From positions 1-31,413 of the IMG/VR virus record IMGVR_UViG_3300042895_000648: a stretch of DNA of 31,413 bases; one strand, written 5' to 3'. A model generated the notes under the pieces. The model saw only the letters and a list, made by a program, of their open reading frames with translations, ran no database searches and was not told where the DNA came from. Source of the DNA: a virus. The first letter of the stretch is position 1, and every line of letters starts with the position of its first letter. Shown one piece after another: positions 12,587-19,700 of this stretch. The translations under genes and the position numbers were made by a program.

Positions 12587-12939
12587 TACATTTAAACTTA
12601 TATAAAATTTTGCTATTAGTGGCAAACTACTATGATCTAACAACTGAGGAATTAATAGGGAAGTCAAGGTTATCAAAAATTTCACACGCCAGACAAGTAT
12701 ATTTTTATTTAGCCAGAAAACATAGTTTAAAGTCCTACGATGAAATTGCTGAACTTGTGAACAGGAACCACGCTACGGCTATTCACGGTGAGAAAACTAT
12801 TAAAAACCTTTTGGAAGTTGATAAAAAATATAAAAAAGAAATATTTTTAATAAGGGAAAACATAGGTAATGACCTGATTGTTAGAGAGGTAAACTTATTA
12901 AAACTATGTAAAAATTACGCTGAAAGTTTTGTGTTATAG
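12583..12939 (+). CDS. Stand-alone DnaA domain IV-like DNA-binding protein
   Basis: A 118-residue protein whose residues about 5-85 match the C-terminal DNA-binding domain (domain IV) of DnaA: LLVANYYDLTTEELIGKSR (11-29), HARQVYFYLARKHSLKSYDE (35-54) and the signature helix RNHATAIHGEKTI (61-73, as RDHSTVxHAxxxI in DnaA). The ATPase domain III and domains I-II are missing. It probably binds DnaA-box-like sites, either to mark the phage origin or to compete with host DnaA. It is coupled to the previous gene by ATGA and ends the replication operon. About 30 extra residues follow the domain. Confidence 0.85.
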   Translation: MIHLNLYKILLLVANYYDLTTEELIGKSRLSKISHARQVYFYLARKHSLKSYDEIAELVNRNHATAIHGEKTIKNLLEVDKKYKKEIFLIRENIGNDLIVREVNLLKLCKNYAESFVL

Positions 12940-12993
12940 AAAAAACTTTTTAAATAAAAAAATTTATTTTAAAAAACTTTTATATAATCTTTG
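12940..12993 (+). promoter_or_regulatory. Promoter region with direct repeats and dyad
   Basis: AAAAAACTTTT occurs at 12940-12950 and again at 12971-12981, 31 bases apart (about three helix turns). It flanks the dyad AAATAAA (12952-12958) / TTTATTT (12963-12969). Just after lies AATCTTTG (12986-12993), one base off TAnnTTTG. It is the likely promoter and operator of the second accessory block. Confidence 0.5.
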
Positions 12994-13035
12994 CACTGTA
13001 ATTAAATAACAAATAATTTAAAACAAATTAAAATT

Positions 13036-13320
13036 ATGGAATTTAAAGGAACAAAAGGAAAGTGGAATTTATTAAGCAATGTATCTTGGTGTGAAATACA
13101 AACAGAATCACCAATAAAAAGTATTTGTGCTATAAATAAAAACATTGAAGAATATGAAGCCAACGCATTACTAATATCAAAAGCACCTGAAATGTTGGAA
13201 ATGTTGAAAGAATTATATGGGGCTATTAGTATTTATAATGAAAATAATGATTTACCAAAATATATTACAAATGAAATGGCAAAATCATATCAACTAATCA
13301 AAGAAGCAACAGAAATCTAA
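13036..13320 (+). CDS. Hypothetical phage protein (94 aa)
   Basis: A 94-residue protein with a pattern common in phage accessory genes: an opening TKGKWNLLSNVSWCEIQTES, strands in the middle, then YEANALLISKAPEMLEMLKE (about 39-58) and a helical end. The ANAxLIxxAPEMLExL motif recurs in many small proteins of phages from Bacteroidota and Proteobacteria; none has a known role. First gene after the promoter at about 12986. Confidence 0.75.
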   Translation: MEFKGTKGKWNLLSNVSWCEIQTESPIKSICAINKNIEEYEANALLISKAPEMLEMLKELYGAISIYNENNDLPKYITNEMAKSYQLIKEATEI

Positions 13321-13331
13321 AACAAAACATT

Positions 13332-13517
13332 ATGAAAGTATTTTTATTCGCAGCATTTTTACTAACAGTAGTAAGTTGTTCAAAACCAGAAACAGAAAAT
13401 TGTACCAACGTAGTAGTTAAAGAAAAACTTAAACAAGATTTCAACGGTGTTACATTTGCAGAAACAACTTATAAAAACACTTGCACAGGAGAAACATTTA
13501 TAGTAAACCTTTATTAA
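13332..13517 (+). CDS. Small lipoprotein (61 aa)
   Basis: The N-terminus MKVFLFAAFLLTVVSC is a lipoprotein signal peptide with lipobox VVSC, so lipid would be added to Cys16. The mature part is only 45 residues with two further cysteines (ENCTNVV, KNTCTGE), which may form a disulfide. It has no acidic pair right after the lipidated Cys (CSKPE), so it may face the periplasm. Phage-coded lipoproteins often block superinfection by binding outer-membrane receptors; that role is an inference. Confidence 0.75.
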   Translation: MKVFLFAAFLLTVVSCSKPETENCTNVVVKEKLKQDFNGVTFAETTYKNTCTGETFIVNLY

Positions 13518-13519
13518 TT

Positions 13520-13606
13520 ATGAAAGCAAAACTAACATTATCAGACGTATTACTAATTACAGTTTATTGGGTAGTATTTTTTACAACATTATTTTTTATT
13601 TTATAG
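13520..13606 (+). CDS. Single-TM micropeptide (28 aa)
   Basis: A 28-residue ORF starting 2 bases after the lipoprotein stop. It begins MKAKLTLSDVLLI and is then all hydrophobic (about residues 9-28, including YWVVFFTTLFFIL). A basic N-terminus with a C-terminal membrane helix is a common form for phage membrane micropeptides. The start is supported only by tight packing: 2 bases each side. Function unknown. Confidence 0.5.
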   Translation: MKAKLTLSDVLLITVYWVVFFTTLFFIL

Positions 13607-13608
13607 TT

Positions 13609-14007
13609 ATGAAAAAAGAAAAAGAAAAAGGTATTACTATTACTTTCGTTGGTAAACAAGAACCTAACATAATTAATAATTGGTTAGATGAAAATGGAAA
13701 TATTGAAATAGCTAAACAAGTTGAAAAGGAAGCTAAAGATTTATGCGAACAAGAAACACTTGAAGAAGCTGCAGAAAGAATATTATTTGAGAACACTAAA
13801 AATTTAGAAATAAGATACAGAGGTGGTAGATATAGTGTTATTAAATCTATGTTAGATATTGCTAAATGGCAACAAGAACAAGACAAGAAAATGTATAGTA
13901 AGGAAGAGGTAATAAAATTCGGGCAATGGCTAACCTTATTTGATAACTTACGAAACGAAAATAAATATGTAATAAAACAACTACTTAAACAATTTAAAAA
14001 CAAATAA
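13609..14007 (+). CDS. Hypothetical phage protein (132 aa)
   Basis: A 132-residue, charged, helical protein. It begins with MKKEKEKGITITF, is acidic in the middle (EKEAKDLCEQETLEEAAERI), and then has MLDIAKWQQEQDKKMYSKEE (about 82-101) followed by VIKFGQWLTLFDNL. The KMYSxEEV motif is frequent in short phage proteins of unknown role. I chose ATG 13609 because a longer reading from TTG 13567 would run through the membrane micropeptide gene in another frame. Confidence 0.72.
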   Translation: MKKEKEKGITITFVGKQEPNIINNWLDENGNIEIAKQVEKEAKDLCEQETLEEAAERILFENTKNLEIRYRGGRYSVIKSMLDIAKWQQEQDKKMYSKEEVIKFGQWLTLFDNLRNENKYVIKQLLKQFKNK

Positions 14008-14010
14008 GAT

Positions 14011-14151
14011 ATGCCAACAACAAGATACGAAATTTACATTAAAGGATTATTATGCTTTGTAAATAATACTCGACAAGAGTTTGAAAAAGTTTGTTCAGAT
14101 ATGGATACACTAAAAATTGATTACACAGCTAAAATTATTAATTTAATTTAA
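14011..14151 (+). CDS. Small hypothetical protein (46 aa)
   Basis: A 46-residue ORF (MPTTRYEIYIKGLLCFVNNT... KIDYTAKIINLI), 3 bases after the previous stop. Balanced composition and tight packing support it. No family recognised. Confidence 0.58.
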   Translation: MPTTRYEIYIKGLLCFVNNTRQEFEKVCSDMDTLKIDYTAKIINLI

Positions 14152-14165
14152 AAACAGATAACATT

Positions 14166-14321
14166 ATGAAACAGACAGAAACATTTTGCGAATTTTGTAA
14201 CGAATTAAGAGGCTACAGAATAATCAATAAAAAAGGATTTGAAGTGCCTAAGTACATAGCTTACTGGAAAGGATTAAACGCTATACAGATCAAAGAACGT
14301 TTTACACTTCAAAAAAGATAA
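14166..14321 (+). CDS. Small basic protein with CxxC (51 aa)
   Basis: A 51-residue ORF with FCEFCNELRGYR near the start (a CxxC pair, C8 and C11) and a basic end (IQIKERFTLQKR). One CxxC is not enough for a zinc site alone, but a dimer could share zinc. It lies 14 bases after the previous gene and 3 before the next. Function unknown. Confidence 0.58.
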   Translation: MKQTETFCEFCNELRGYRIINKKGFEVPKYIAYWKGLNAIQIKERFTLQKR

Positions 14322-14324
14322 AAT

Positions 14325-14693
14325 ATGAATTACACAATTCAAGAAAAAACCCAGTACATAAAAGATTTCAATTGCTTACCGCCGTACTTTCCAACCAGGG
14401 AAATTGATAAAATTGTAATCAAAACCGAAAGCGGAACCTTGCATACTTATATAGGGGCAGCAGAATTATGTATGGCACACGATATAAAAACGAAAAATCT
14501 CTGGCGTATATTTGCACATCACAAAGGATTAGAAGTAATTTCAATTGAAACGGTTGTTATAACAAGCAACCTGGATAGAAAAAAAATGATTAAAAAATTA
14601 CGAATAACTTTTGGAAAAACAAACAACGAATTAGTATATCTAAAAGACGATGAACTATACCAACTTTGGAAAAAATTAACTTTTAAAAATTAA
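14325..14693 (+). CDS. Hypothetical protein (122 aa)
   Basis: A 122-residue protein (YIKDFNCLPPYFPTREIDKI at about 11-30; GAAELCMAHDIKTKNLWRIF at about 44-63; end ELVYLKDDELYQLWKKLTF). The middle segment could be a small HTH-like helical bundle, but I do not recognise a family. Its codons (more ccg, cag, cgg) resemble the replication module rather than its neighbours. Confidence 0.68.
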   Translation: MNYTIQEKTQYIKDFNCLPPYFPTREIDKIVIKTESGTLHTYIGAAELCMAHDIKTKNLWRIFAHHKGLEVISIETVVITSNLDRKKMIKKLRITFGKTNNELVYLKDDELYQLWKKLTFKN

Positions 14694-14697
14694 AACT

Positions 14698-14958
14698 ATG
14701 AAAAGAATATTATTATTAGTAACACTTGCTATTGGAATGGTAGCGTGTTCAACAGATGAAGTACCAACAACACCAACTACAAAACCTTGCAATTGCTTAA
14801 AGCAAACGTGGGTTAAACCAATACTATCACCTTCAACAGCTTGGTATTTTAATGGCGATACGGAATTTTATTCTAACAACTGCGCTGATAACGGAAAAGT
14901 AATTCCAGGTAACTCAGGTCAAGGTGTTGAATTTCAATACAGAATAAAATGTAATTAA
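14698..14958 (+). CDS. Small surface lipoprotein candidate (86 aa)
   Basis: A lipoprotein signal peptide, MKRILLLVTLAIGMVAC, with lipobox MVAC places lipid on Cys17. The next residues STDE put acidic residues at +3 and +4, resembling the lipoprotein export signal that sends Bacteroidota lipoproteins to the cell surface. The 70-residue mature part has four more cysteines (PCNC, NNCADN, IKCN) suitable for disulfides and a Trp/Tyr-rich middle. A surface lipoprotein made by a phage could block its own receptor from later phages. It is the last gene before the terminator at 14963. Confidence 0.75.
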   Translation: MKRILLLVTLAIGMVACSTDEVPTTPTTKPCNCLKQTWVKPILSPSTAWYFNGDTEFYSNNCADNGKVIPGNSGQGVEFQYRIKCN

Positions 14959-14962
14959 ATTT

Positions 14963-14991
14963 AAACCGATATGTAATGTATCGGTTTTTTT
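14963..14991 (+). terminator. Rho-independent terminator before the structural operon
   Basis: AAACCGATA (14963-14971) pairs perfectly with TATCGGTTT (14979-14987) across a 7-nt loop, followed by a T run to 14991. The next promoter begins 2 bases later. Confidence 0.88.
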
Positions 14992-14992
14992 G

Positions 14993-15000
14993 TATATTTG
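14993..15000 (+). promoter_or_regulatory. Promoter -7 box (TATATTTG) of packaging/structural operon
   Basis: TATATTTG is an exact TAnnTTTG box directly after the terminator. The predicted start near 15005 leaves a leader of only about 14 nt before the terminase ATG. This is the likely late promoter. Confidence 0.72.
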
Positions 15001-15018
15001 TAGATAAAATACTTTACT

Positions 15019-15423
15019 ATGGGAAAGCATAAATACATAGAAACTCCTGAAATATTATGGGAACATTTTACAAATTATAGAAATTATGTAAAATCAAACC
15101 CAATTATAGTAAAAGATTGGGTAGGTAAAGATGCAGTAGACGTATATCGAGAAAAAGAAAAACCACTTACAATTGATGGTTTTGAATGTTGGTGTTATGA
15201 CCAAGGCATAATAAGCCATTTGAGTGATTATTTTGCAAACTCTGACAATAAGTATTCAGAATATTCGACTATCTGTTCACGTATACGCAAAGCAGTTAGA
15301 ACAGACCAAATCGAGGGTGGTATGGCTGGCATATACAATCCAAGTATAACACAACGTTTAAATAGCCTTACTGAAAAAACTGAAAACACTATTATAACAG
15401 AGCAACCTTTATTCCCTGATTAA
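15019..15423 (+). CDS. Terminase small subunit (gp3-type DNA packaging protein)
   Basis: A 134-residue protein matching the phage DNA-packaging family gp3 (PF16677-like): KYIETPEILWEHFTNYRNYV (5-24), EKPLTIDGFECWCYDQGI (about 47-64), YSEYSTICSRIRKAVRTDQI (about 79-98) and GGMAGIYNPSITQRLNSLTE (about 100-119). It recognises phage DNA for cutting and packaging and works with the large subunit just after. First gene of the late operon; its stop overlaps the next ATG (TAATG). Confidence 0.88.
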   Translation: MGKHKYIETPEILWEHFTNYRNYVKSNPIIVKDWVGKDAVDVYREKEKPLTIDGFECWCYDQGIISHLSDYFANSDNKYSEYSTICSRIRKAVRTDQIEGGMAGIYNPSITQRLNSLTEKTENTIITEQPLFPD

Positions 15424-16589
15424 TGTTTGTTAGAACTACTGTAATAAATAAAATAAAGAATTTGACAAGATTTGTCAAAGGTATTCAAGGAGGTACCTCA
15501 GCTGGTAAAACATTTGGGGTGATTCCTGTTTTAATTGATATTGCAGCTAAAAACAAACTAACTGAAATATCTGTAGTTGCTGAAAGCATTCCACATCTTA
15601 AACGTGGTGCAATGAAAGACTTTAAAAAAATAATGATTGAAACAAATCGTTTTGTTTATAGCCGATGGAATGCAACAGATTTTAAATACACTTTTCAAAA
15701 TGGTTCTCAAATAGAATTTTTTAGTGCTGATAACGATAGCAAGTTACGAGGTGCAAGACGTGATTATTTGTATATGAATGAAGCAAATAATATGACATTT
15801 CACGCTTATACTGAATTAGCATCGAGAACAAAGCAAGGAGTTTATTTAGATTGGAATCCAGTAAACGAGTTTTGGTTTCACACCGAATTAAAAGAAGATA
15901 ACGATGTGGATTTTTTAACTGTTAATTATTTAGATAACGAGGCTTGTCCTGAAAGTGCATTGAATTTTATTTTAAAAGCAAAAGAAAAAGCAGCTACTTC
16001 TTCATATTGGGAAAATTGGTATAAGGTTTATGGACTTGGGCAAATAGGTTCGCTTGATGGTGTTATATTTAACAACTGGCAAACGATTGATAAAATACCT
16101 AACGATGCCCGTTTACTTGGTTATGGAATTGACTTTGGTTATACAAATGATCCAACAGCAATAGTTGAGGTTTATAAATGGAATGAAAAAAGAATACTTA
16201 ACGAAATATGCTACGAGAAAGGTTTAACCAATTCACAGATAGCAAAGCGTATTAATACTAAAATGCCAGCGTATTGTGATAGTGCTGAACCAAAATCAAT
16301 AGCTGAATTAAAATTGCACGGTTTAAACGCTATTGCAGTTACAAAAGGAGCTGACAGTATAAACTATGGTATAAGTATCATACAGGAAAACAACTACTTT
16401 GTAACAAGTCAATCCACTAACTTAATATCTGAGCTTCGAAAGTACGCTTGGGATAAAGACAAGAAAACAGGAACTACTTTAAACAAACCTATTGACGATT
16501 TTAACCACGCAATTGACAGCTGGAGATATCACGAAATGATGACACTAGGAACGCTTAAAAAAGCAAACTCAATACGTATAAAAGTATGA
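15423..16589 (+). CDS. terL: Terminase large subunit
   Basis: A 388-residue terminase ATPase/nuclease, PBSX/phage-type. Walker A is GGTSAGKT (23-30); Walker B is YLYMNEAN (115-122) with catalytic E120. The nuclease half shows YGIDFGYTNDPTA (234-246) with D237, YCDSAEPKSI (284-293) with D286 and NHAIDSWRY (361-369) with D365, the three metal ligands of the RNase H-like fold. It pumps DNA into the prohead and cuts it. Somewhat short for the family (usually 400-450) but all motifs are present. It overlaps both neighbours (TAATG, ATGA). Confidence 0.95.
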   Translation: MFVRTTVINKIKNLTRFVKGIQGGTSAGKTFGVIPVLIDIAAKNKLTEISVVAESIPHLKRGAMKDFKKIMIETNRFVYSRWNATDFKYTFQNGSQIEFFSADNDSKLRGARRDYLYMNEANNMTFHAYTELASRTKQGVYLDWNPVNEFWFHTELKEDNDVDFLTVNYLDNEACPESALNFILKAKEKAATSSYWENWYKVYGLGQIGSLDGVIFNNWQTIDKIPNDARLLGYGIDFGYTNDPTAIVEVYKWNEKRILNEICYEKGLTNSQIAKRINTKMPAYCDSAEPKSIAELKLHGLNAIAVTKGADSINYGISIIQENNYFVTSQSTNLISELRKYAWDKDKKTGTTLNKPIDDFNHAIDSWRYHEMMTLGTLKKANSIRIKV

Positions 16590-17125
16590 AGCAAATAAAC
16601 GTATTACAGTACACTAAATTAAGTGAGGTTGATAAATTACCTTATGTAATGCTTTTTACTTCTTTAAAAGCAAAGGAATGGCTTAAAATAGATATAAACA
16701 AACTAACTTATAACGAGGTTCGTAATATATTCAAACGATTATCTACAGCAAGCGAAGTAGAAGACGTATTTAAAATCTTTGAAATGGCTTTAAAAATAGA
16801 AGAAATTCAATTTTATGAGTTACCTTTACAAAAGTTTTTTCAAATAAAAAAATATTTAAACAATTATTTTGTAAATTTGCAAAAGAAGGAAACGCAATTG
16901 CTTCAAACAATTAGCGAAGATATCGGAATTTGGGAGATGGCTGGAGGTGATTCGCTTAATGAGTTCGGAGATGTATTACCACTTTCACAATTAGCAAAGA
17001 TATATGGAGGTTATCCGTTTGACTATGGGGAAAAAAAGTATATTGAAATAATTTATTTATTGCGTATGAATAATGTGCAATCAAAAGTAGAAGCGGAATA
17101 CCAAAAATTAAAAAGTAAAAAATGA
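16586..17125 (+). CDS. Hypothetical protein after terminase (179 aa)
   Basis: A 179-residue, mainly helical protein, overlapping the terminase stop (ATGA). The N-terminal part has KLPYVMLFTSLKAKEWLKID (about 17-36); the end has DVLPLSQLAKIYGGYPFDYG and KKYIEIIYLLRMNNVQSKVE (about 127-170). I do not recognise the family with certainty. The position before the neck and tail genes would fit a tail assembly chaperone, which often lies before the tape measure, but it could be a head-neck factor. The gene contains a chance-like TAAATTTG at 16872. Confidence 0.68.
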   Translation: MKQINVLQYTKLSEVDKLPYVMLFTSLKAKEWLKIDINKLTYNEVRNIFKRLSTASEVEDVFKIFEMALKIEEIQFYELPLQKFFQIKKYLNNYFVNLQKKETQLLQTISEDIGIWEMAGGDSLNEFGDVLPLSQLAKIYGGYPFDYGEKKYIEIIYLLRMNNVQSKVEAEYQKLKSKK

Positions 17126-17283
17126 GTAATAAGTCAAAAATAATATTAAGGGATTATATTCGTGCAATACCTACGCATATAAATAAAAATGAAGTATCTT
17201 TAAAGGTAACCGAAAAGATATACGATGACGTTAAGCACTTATTAAAAAATGGTTGTTTCAAAGGAATTAAATTATATTGTTAA
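17122..17283 (+). CDS. Small basic protein (53 aa) between terminase and neck genes
   Basis: A 53-residue ORF coupled by ATGA to the previous gene and by TAATG to the next (MSNKSKIILRDYIRAIPTHI... DDVKHLLKNGCFKGIKLYC). Basic and short. The two tight junctions support it as a real gene. It lies in the -1 frame relative to the previous gene; see rejected items for frameshifting. Function unknown. Confidence 0.68.
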   Translation: MSNKSKIILRDYIRAIPTHINKNEVSLKVTEKIYDDVKHLLKNGCFKGIKLYC

Positions 17284-17717
17284 TGGCAGATTTAGTTAGA
17301 ATATTAGAAAGTGTTTGTAATGCAAACGATACCGAGTTTCACTATGGTAATAAGTCGCATTTGAATTTAATAGATGCAAACTCAGACTTATGTCCAGATA
17401 AAGTGCATTTGCTTTTATTCCCTTTGCGACGTGGCAATGTAGTAGATAATGCAAGGGTTTATAATGGTAATTTCTTTTATGTAATGCCAGATGACTTTGC
17501 ACAGGAATATCACAACGAAACAGAACAAGAGCAATGCGAAGCGAAATACACTTCAAGAATAGAACCATTAATAAAATCATTAGACTTATTAGAGCAAAAG
17601 TTAAAATGGTGCAACGATATTGATATAGTTAGTTTTGAAAGCGTTGATGCTATTGATGTACTCGATGCTAATATGTCAGGGCTTTGGGTAACATTCCAAT
17701 TTAGAGTTTATGAGTAG
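17283..17717 (+). CDS. Putative neck / tail completion protein (144 aa)
   Basis: A 144-residue acidic protein of mixed helix and strand (MADLVRILESVCNANDTEFH; DKVHLLLFPLRRGNVVDNAR at about 39-58; RIEPLIKSLDLLEQKLKWCN; end GLWVTFQFRVYE). The size, strand at the end, and place right before a gp10-like protein suit a head-tail joining or tail terminator protein. I recognise no specific family. I chose ATG 17283 (TAATG junction) over TTG 17277. Confidence 0.65.
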   Translation: MADLVRILESVCNANDTEFHYGNKSHLNLIDANSDLCPDKVHLLLFPLRRGNVVDNARVYNGNFFYVMPDDFAQEYHNETEQEQCEAKYTSRIEPLIKSLDLLEQKLKWCNDIDIVSFESVDAIDVLDANMSGLWVTFQFRVYE

Positions 17718-18174
17718 TAAAGTTTTATCAAAGGAATTTGAATTATTAAAAGACGATTTAATAAAAGCATACGATGCAAAAGGAATGCGTGCAAGTGGTA
17801 AGTTTGCCGAAACCCTTGAGGTAAAAGTAAACGGATTAACAGCGCAACTATGGGGCGAAAGTTACGCACAACAATTAGAAACAGGGCGTAAAGCTGGAGC
17901 GTTCCCACCAATTAGCGCAATAGAACAATGGATTAAAGACAAAGGCATAGCAAACAGAATACAAGGCGAAATATCAATTACTAGTTTAGCATTTTTAATA
18001 GCTCGTAAGATAGCACAAAGAGGTTGGAAACGTGAAGAGTATGGCGGTGTGGAATTAATTAGCGAAGTGGTTACAGATGTACGTATTCAAAAGATTATAG
18101 ATGAGGTAGGAGTTGAGCAGGCTATGATATACAGTACCGAGATTATAAATTTAACAAAAGAATTAGCAATATAA
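17710..18174 (+). CDS. HK97 gp10-like neck / tail completion protein
   Basis: A 154-residue protein of the HK97-gp10-like family. The family core is visible as WGESYAQQLETGRKAGAFPP (about 49-68), then ISAIEQWIKDKGI and ITSLAFLIARKIAQRGWKRE (about 96-115). The N-terminal helix (EFELLKDDLIKAYDAKGMRA) and C-terminal helix complete the fold. Proteins of this family sit at the head-tail interface and complete the tail tube. It overlaps its neighbours by 8 bases (upstream) and by TAATG (downstream). Confidence 0.82.
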   Translation: MSSKVLSKEFELLKDDLIKAYDAKGMRASGKFAETLEVKVNGLTAQLWGESYAQQLETGRKAGAFPPISAIEQWIKDKGIANRIQGEISITSLAFLIARKIAQRGWKREEYGGVELISEVVTDVRIQKIIDEVGVEQAMIYSTEIINLTKELAI

Positions 18175-19700
18175 TGGCGATAGTATTTGAAAAACAATTA
18201 ACACTTACGGATTTATTATTTTCATATAATAACAATACCGTAACTTTTAAAAGCAACTCTAGCTTAACAGTAAGAAAAGCAACTTTAACCTTTAATGGAT
18301 TAGTATTTACTTTATTTCCAGACCCTGCAAATAAATTCTATTTTAATTTTAAATATAGTATTTCAACTTTATTGAATGGTATAAATAACTTTTCAGACCA
18401 AACTAATTTAGATATTGTAACACCTATTGCTAATGATTTTAAAACTCGAGTATTAAATGATGGTGGAACTTTTGAAGCTTACGATTGTTTAATTGCTCAA
18501 ATTACAGAATTAGGAGTTGATCCGATTATTGATTATACCGATTATATTTTTAATGATTTTGAAGTAACTTATAAAATATTCTTTACAAACGATACAAGCG
18601 AAACACAAACGGTTACTTACAACTTTTTAAGTGCTTATGTAAACTATCAAGATTATAAAAAATTATACCCGCAATATCCTTTTCAAGTTGCAGGTCAATA
18701 TCTTTTAAAACCAATTACTTATTTAAAAAGTTGGTTAGGCTATCCGTTTGATATTACATATTATAACGGACTTTTAAACAATATTTCAGTAGGTACAGTT
18801 TTAGCTGAAGCAGGAACGTATTTAAAATCATTTGAATATACACTTACAACAACACCTACAACAAATAAATTTTACACACCTTCAAATACCTGGACTAGAG
18901 TAGTAGGTCAATATGTGGATTTTAAATTTAATTCAACAGGTTATGAAGCGTTTTTTAATTCAATAGCGGTTGGAGATACAATTAAAATTAATTCAGGTAT
19001 TGCAAACGGTTGGCAATATGAAGTATTTAGCATTTCAATAGTTGGCGCAGTTTATAATTTAAACTTAAAAATTACACAATCTGGAGTTAATGCTGCTGAT
19101 GAATTTACGCAAGTACCATTTACTTTTGCAATAGCAAACGATGTTGTTGATAGTGAAACATACACAAATGATAAACGTATTAATAGGATTATATTCTCAA
19201 ATGGCAATGAATTAATAACATTAGAAAACGGATATAATCAAATGCTAATTAATAGTACTGAATTTTACATAGAGCAGATTTCAGACGCTTGCGACGGTCA
19301 TTATTTAAAATGGTTAAATTCATTCGGTGGATGGAACTATTGGCTATTTAACAAAGGTAACGATACACTAACTACAAAAGATTTAGGCACAATTTTTAAT
19401 GACTATGAAGACGTTGTAGATACGATTTCGCCTTATGTGGCTATTGGTAAAACTTCTGAAAATAATATAACTGTAAGACAAGATAACATAACACCTCAAG
19501 AGTTTTTAATTCTTAACGATATTTTAGAAAGTCCAAAAGTATATTTATTTACAGGATTACAAAATGAAGTAGTACAATTAAACGACTGGTTAGAAGTTAC
19601 AATAAAGTCGGGAGCTTTTAGAGTTTCAAACGCAAGAGAAAAAATGACTAACTTAAATTTAACGATTGAATTACCAGCTAATAATACTAAAACGCTATGA
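18174..19700 (+). CDS. Tail tip / distal tail-type protein (508 aa)
   Basis: A 508-residue beta-rich protein. Features: MAIVFEKQLTLTDLLFSYNN at the start, repeated strands with Thr, Asn and Tyr, and the block ISDACDGHYLKWLNSFGGWN (about 366-385) followed by YWLFNKG, a motif seen in tail proteins of Bacteroidota phages. The end (VQLNDWLEVTIKSGAFRVSN) resembles the beta-sandwich close of distal-tail proteins. It probably forms part of the tail tip that holds the fibres. Coupled to neighbours by TAATG and ATGA. The exact place in the tip is inferred. Confidence 0.65.
   Translation: MAIVFEKQLTLTDLLFSYNNNTVTFKSNSSLTVRKATLTFNGLVFTLFPDPANKFYFNFKYSISTLLNGINNFSDQTNLDIVTPIANDFKTRVLNDGGTFEAYDCLIAQITELGVDPIIDYTDYIFNDFEVTYKIFFTNDTSETQTVTYNFLSAYVNYQDYKKLYPQYPFQVAGQYLLKPITYLKSWLGYPFDITYYNGLLNNISVGTVLAEAGTYLKSFEYTLTTTPTTNKFYTPSNTWTRVVGQYVDFKFNSTGYEAFFNSIAVGDTIKINSGIANGWQYEVFSISIVGAVYNLNLKITQSGVNAADEFTQVPFTFAIANDVVDSETYTNDKRINRIIFSNGNELITLENGYNQMLINSTEFYIEQISDACDGHYLKWLNSFGGWNYWLFNKGNDTLTTKDLGTIFNDYEDVVDTISPYVAIGKTSENNITVRQDNITPQEFLILNDILESPKVYLFTGLQNEVVQLNDWLEVTIKSGAFRVSNAREKMTNLNLTIELPANNTKTL

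Noticed and set aside
16872-16879. TAAATTTG promoter box inside the gene at 16586
   Set aside because: It lies in a coding sequence with no TTG at a suitable distance and no gene start close by; the box is common by chance in A/T-rich DNA.
17110-17285. Programmed -1 frameshift joining 16586 and 17122, as in tail chaperones
   Set aside because: The frames are right for -1, but only six A residues precede the stop, with no proper X XXY YYZ heptamer or clear following structure. ATGA coupling explains the junction.
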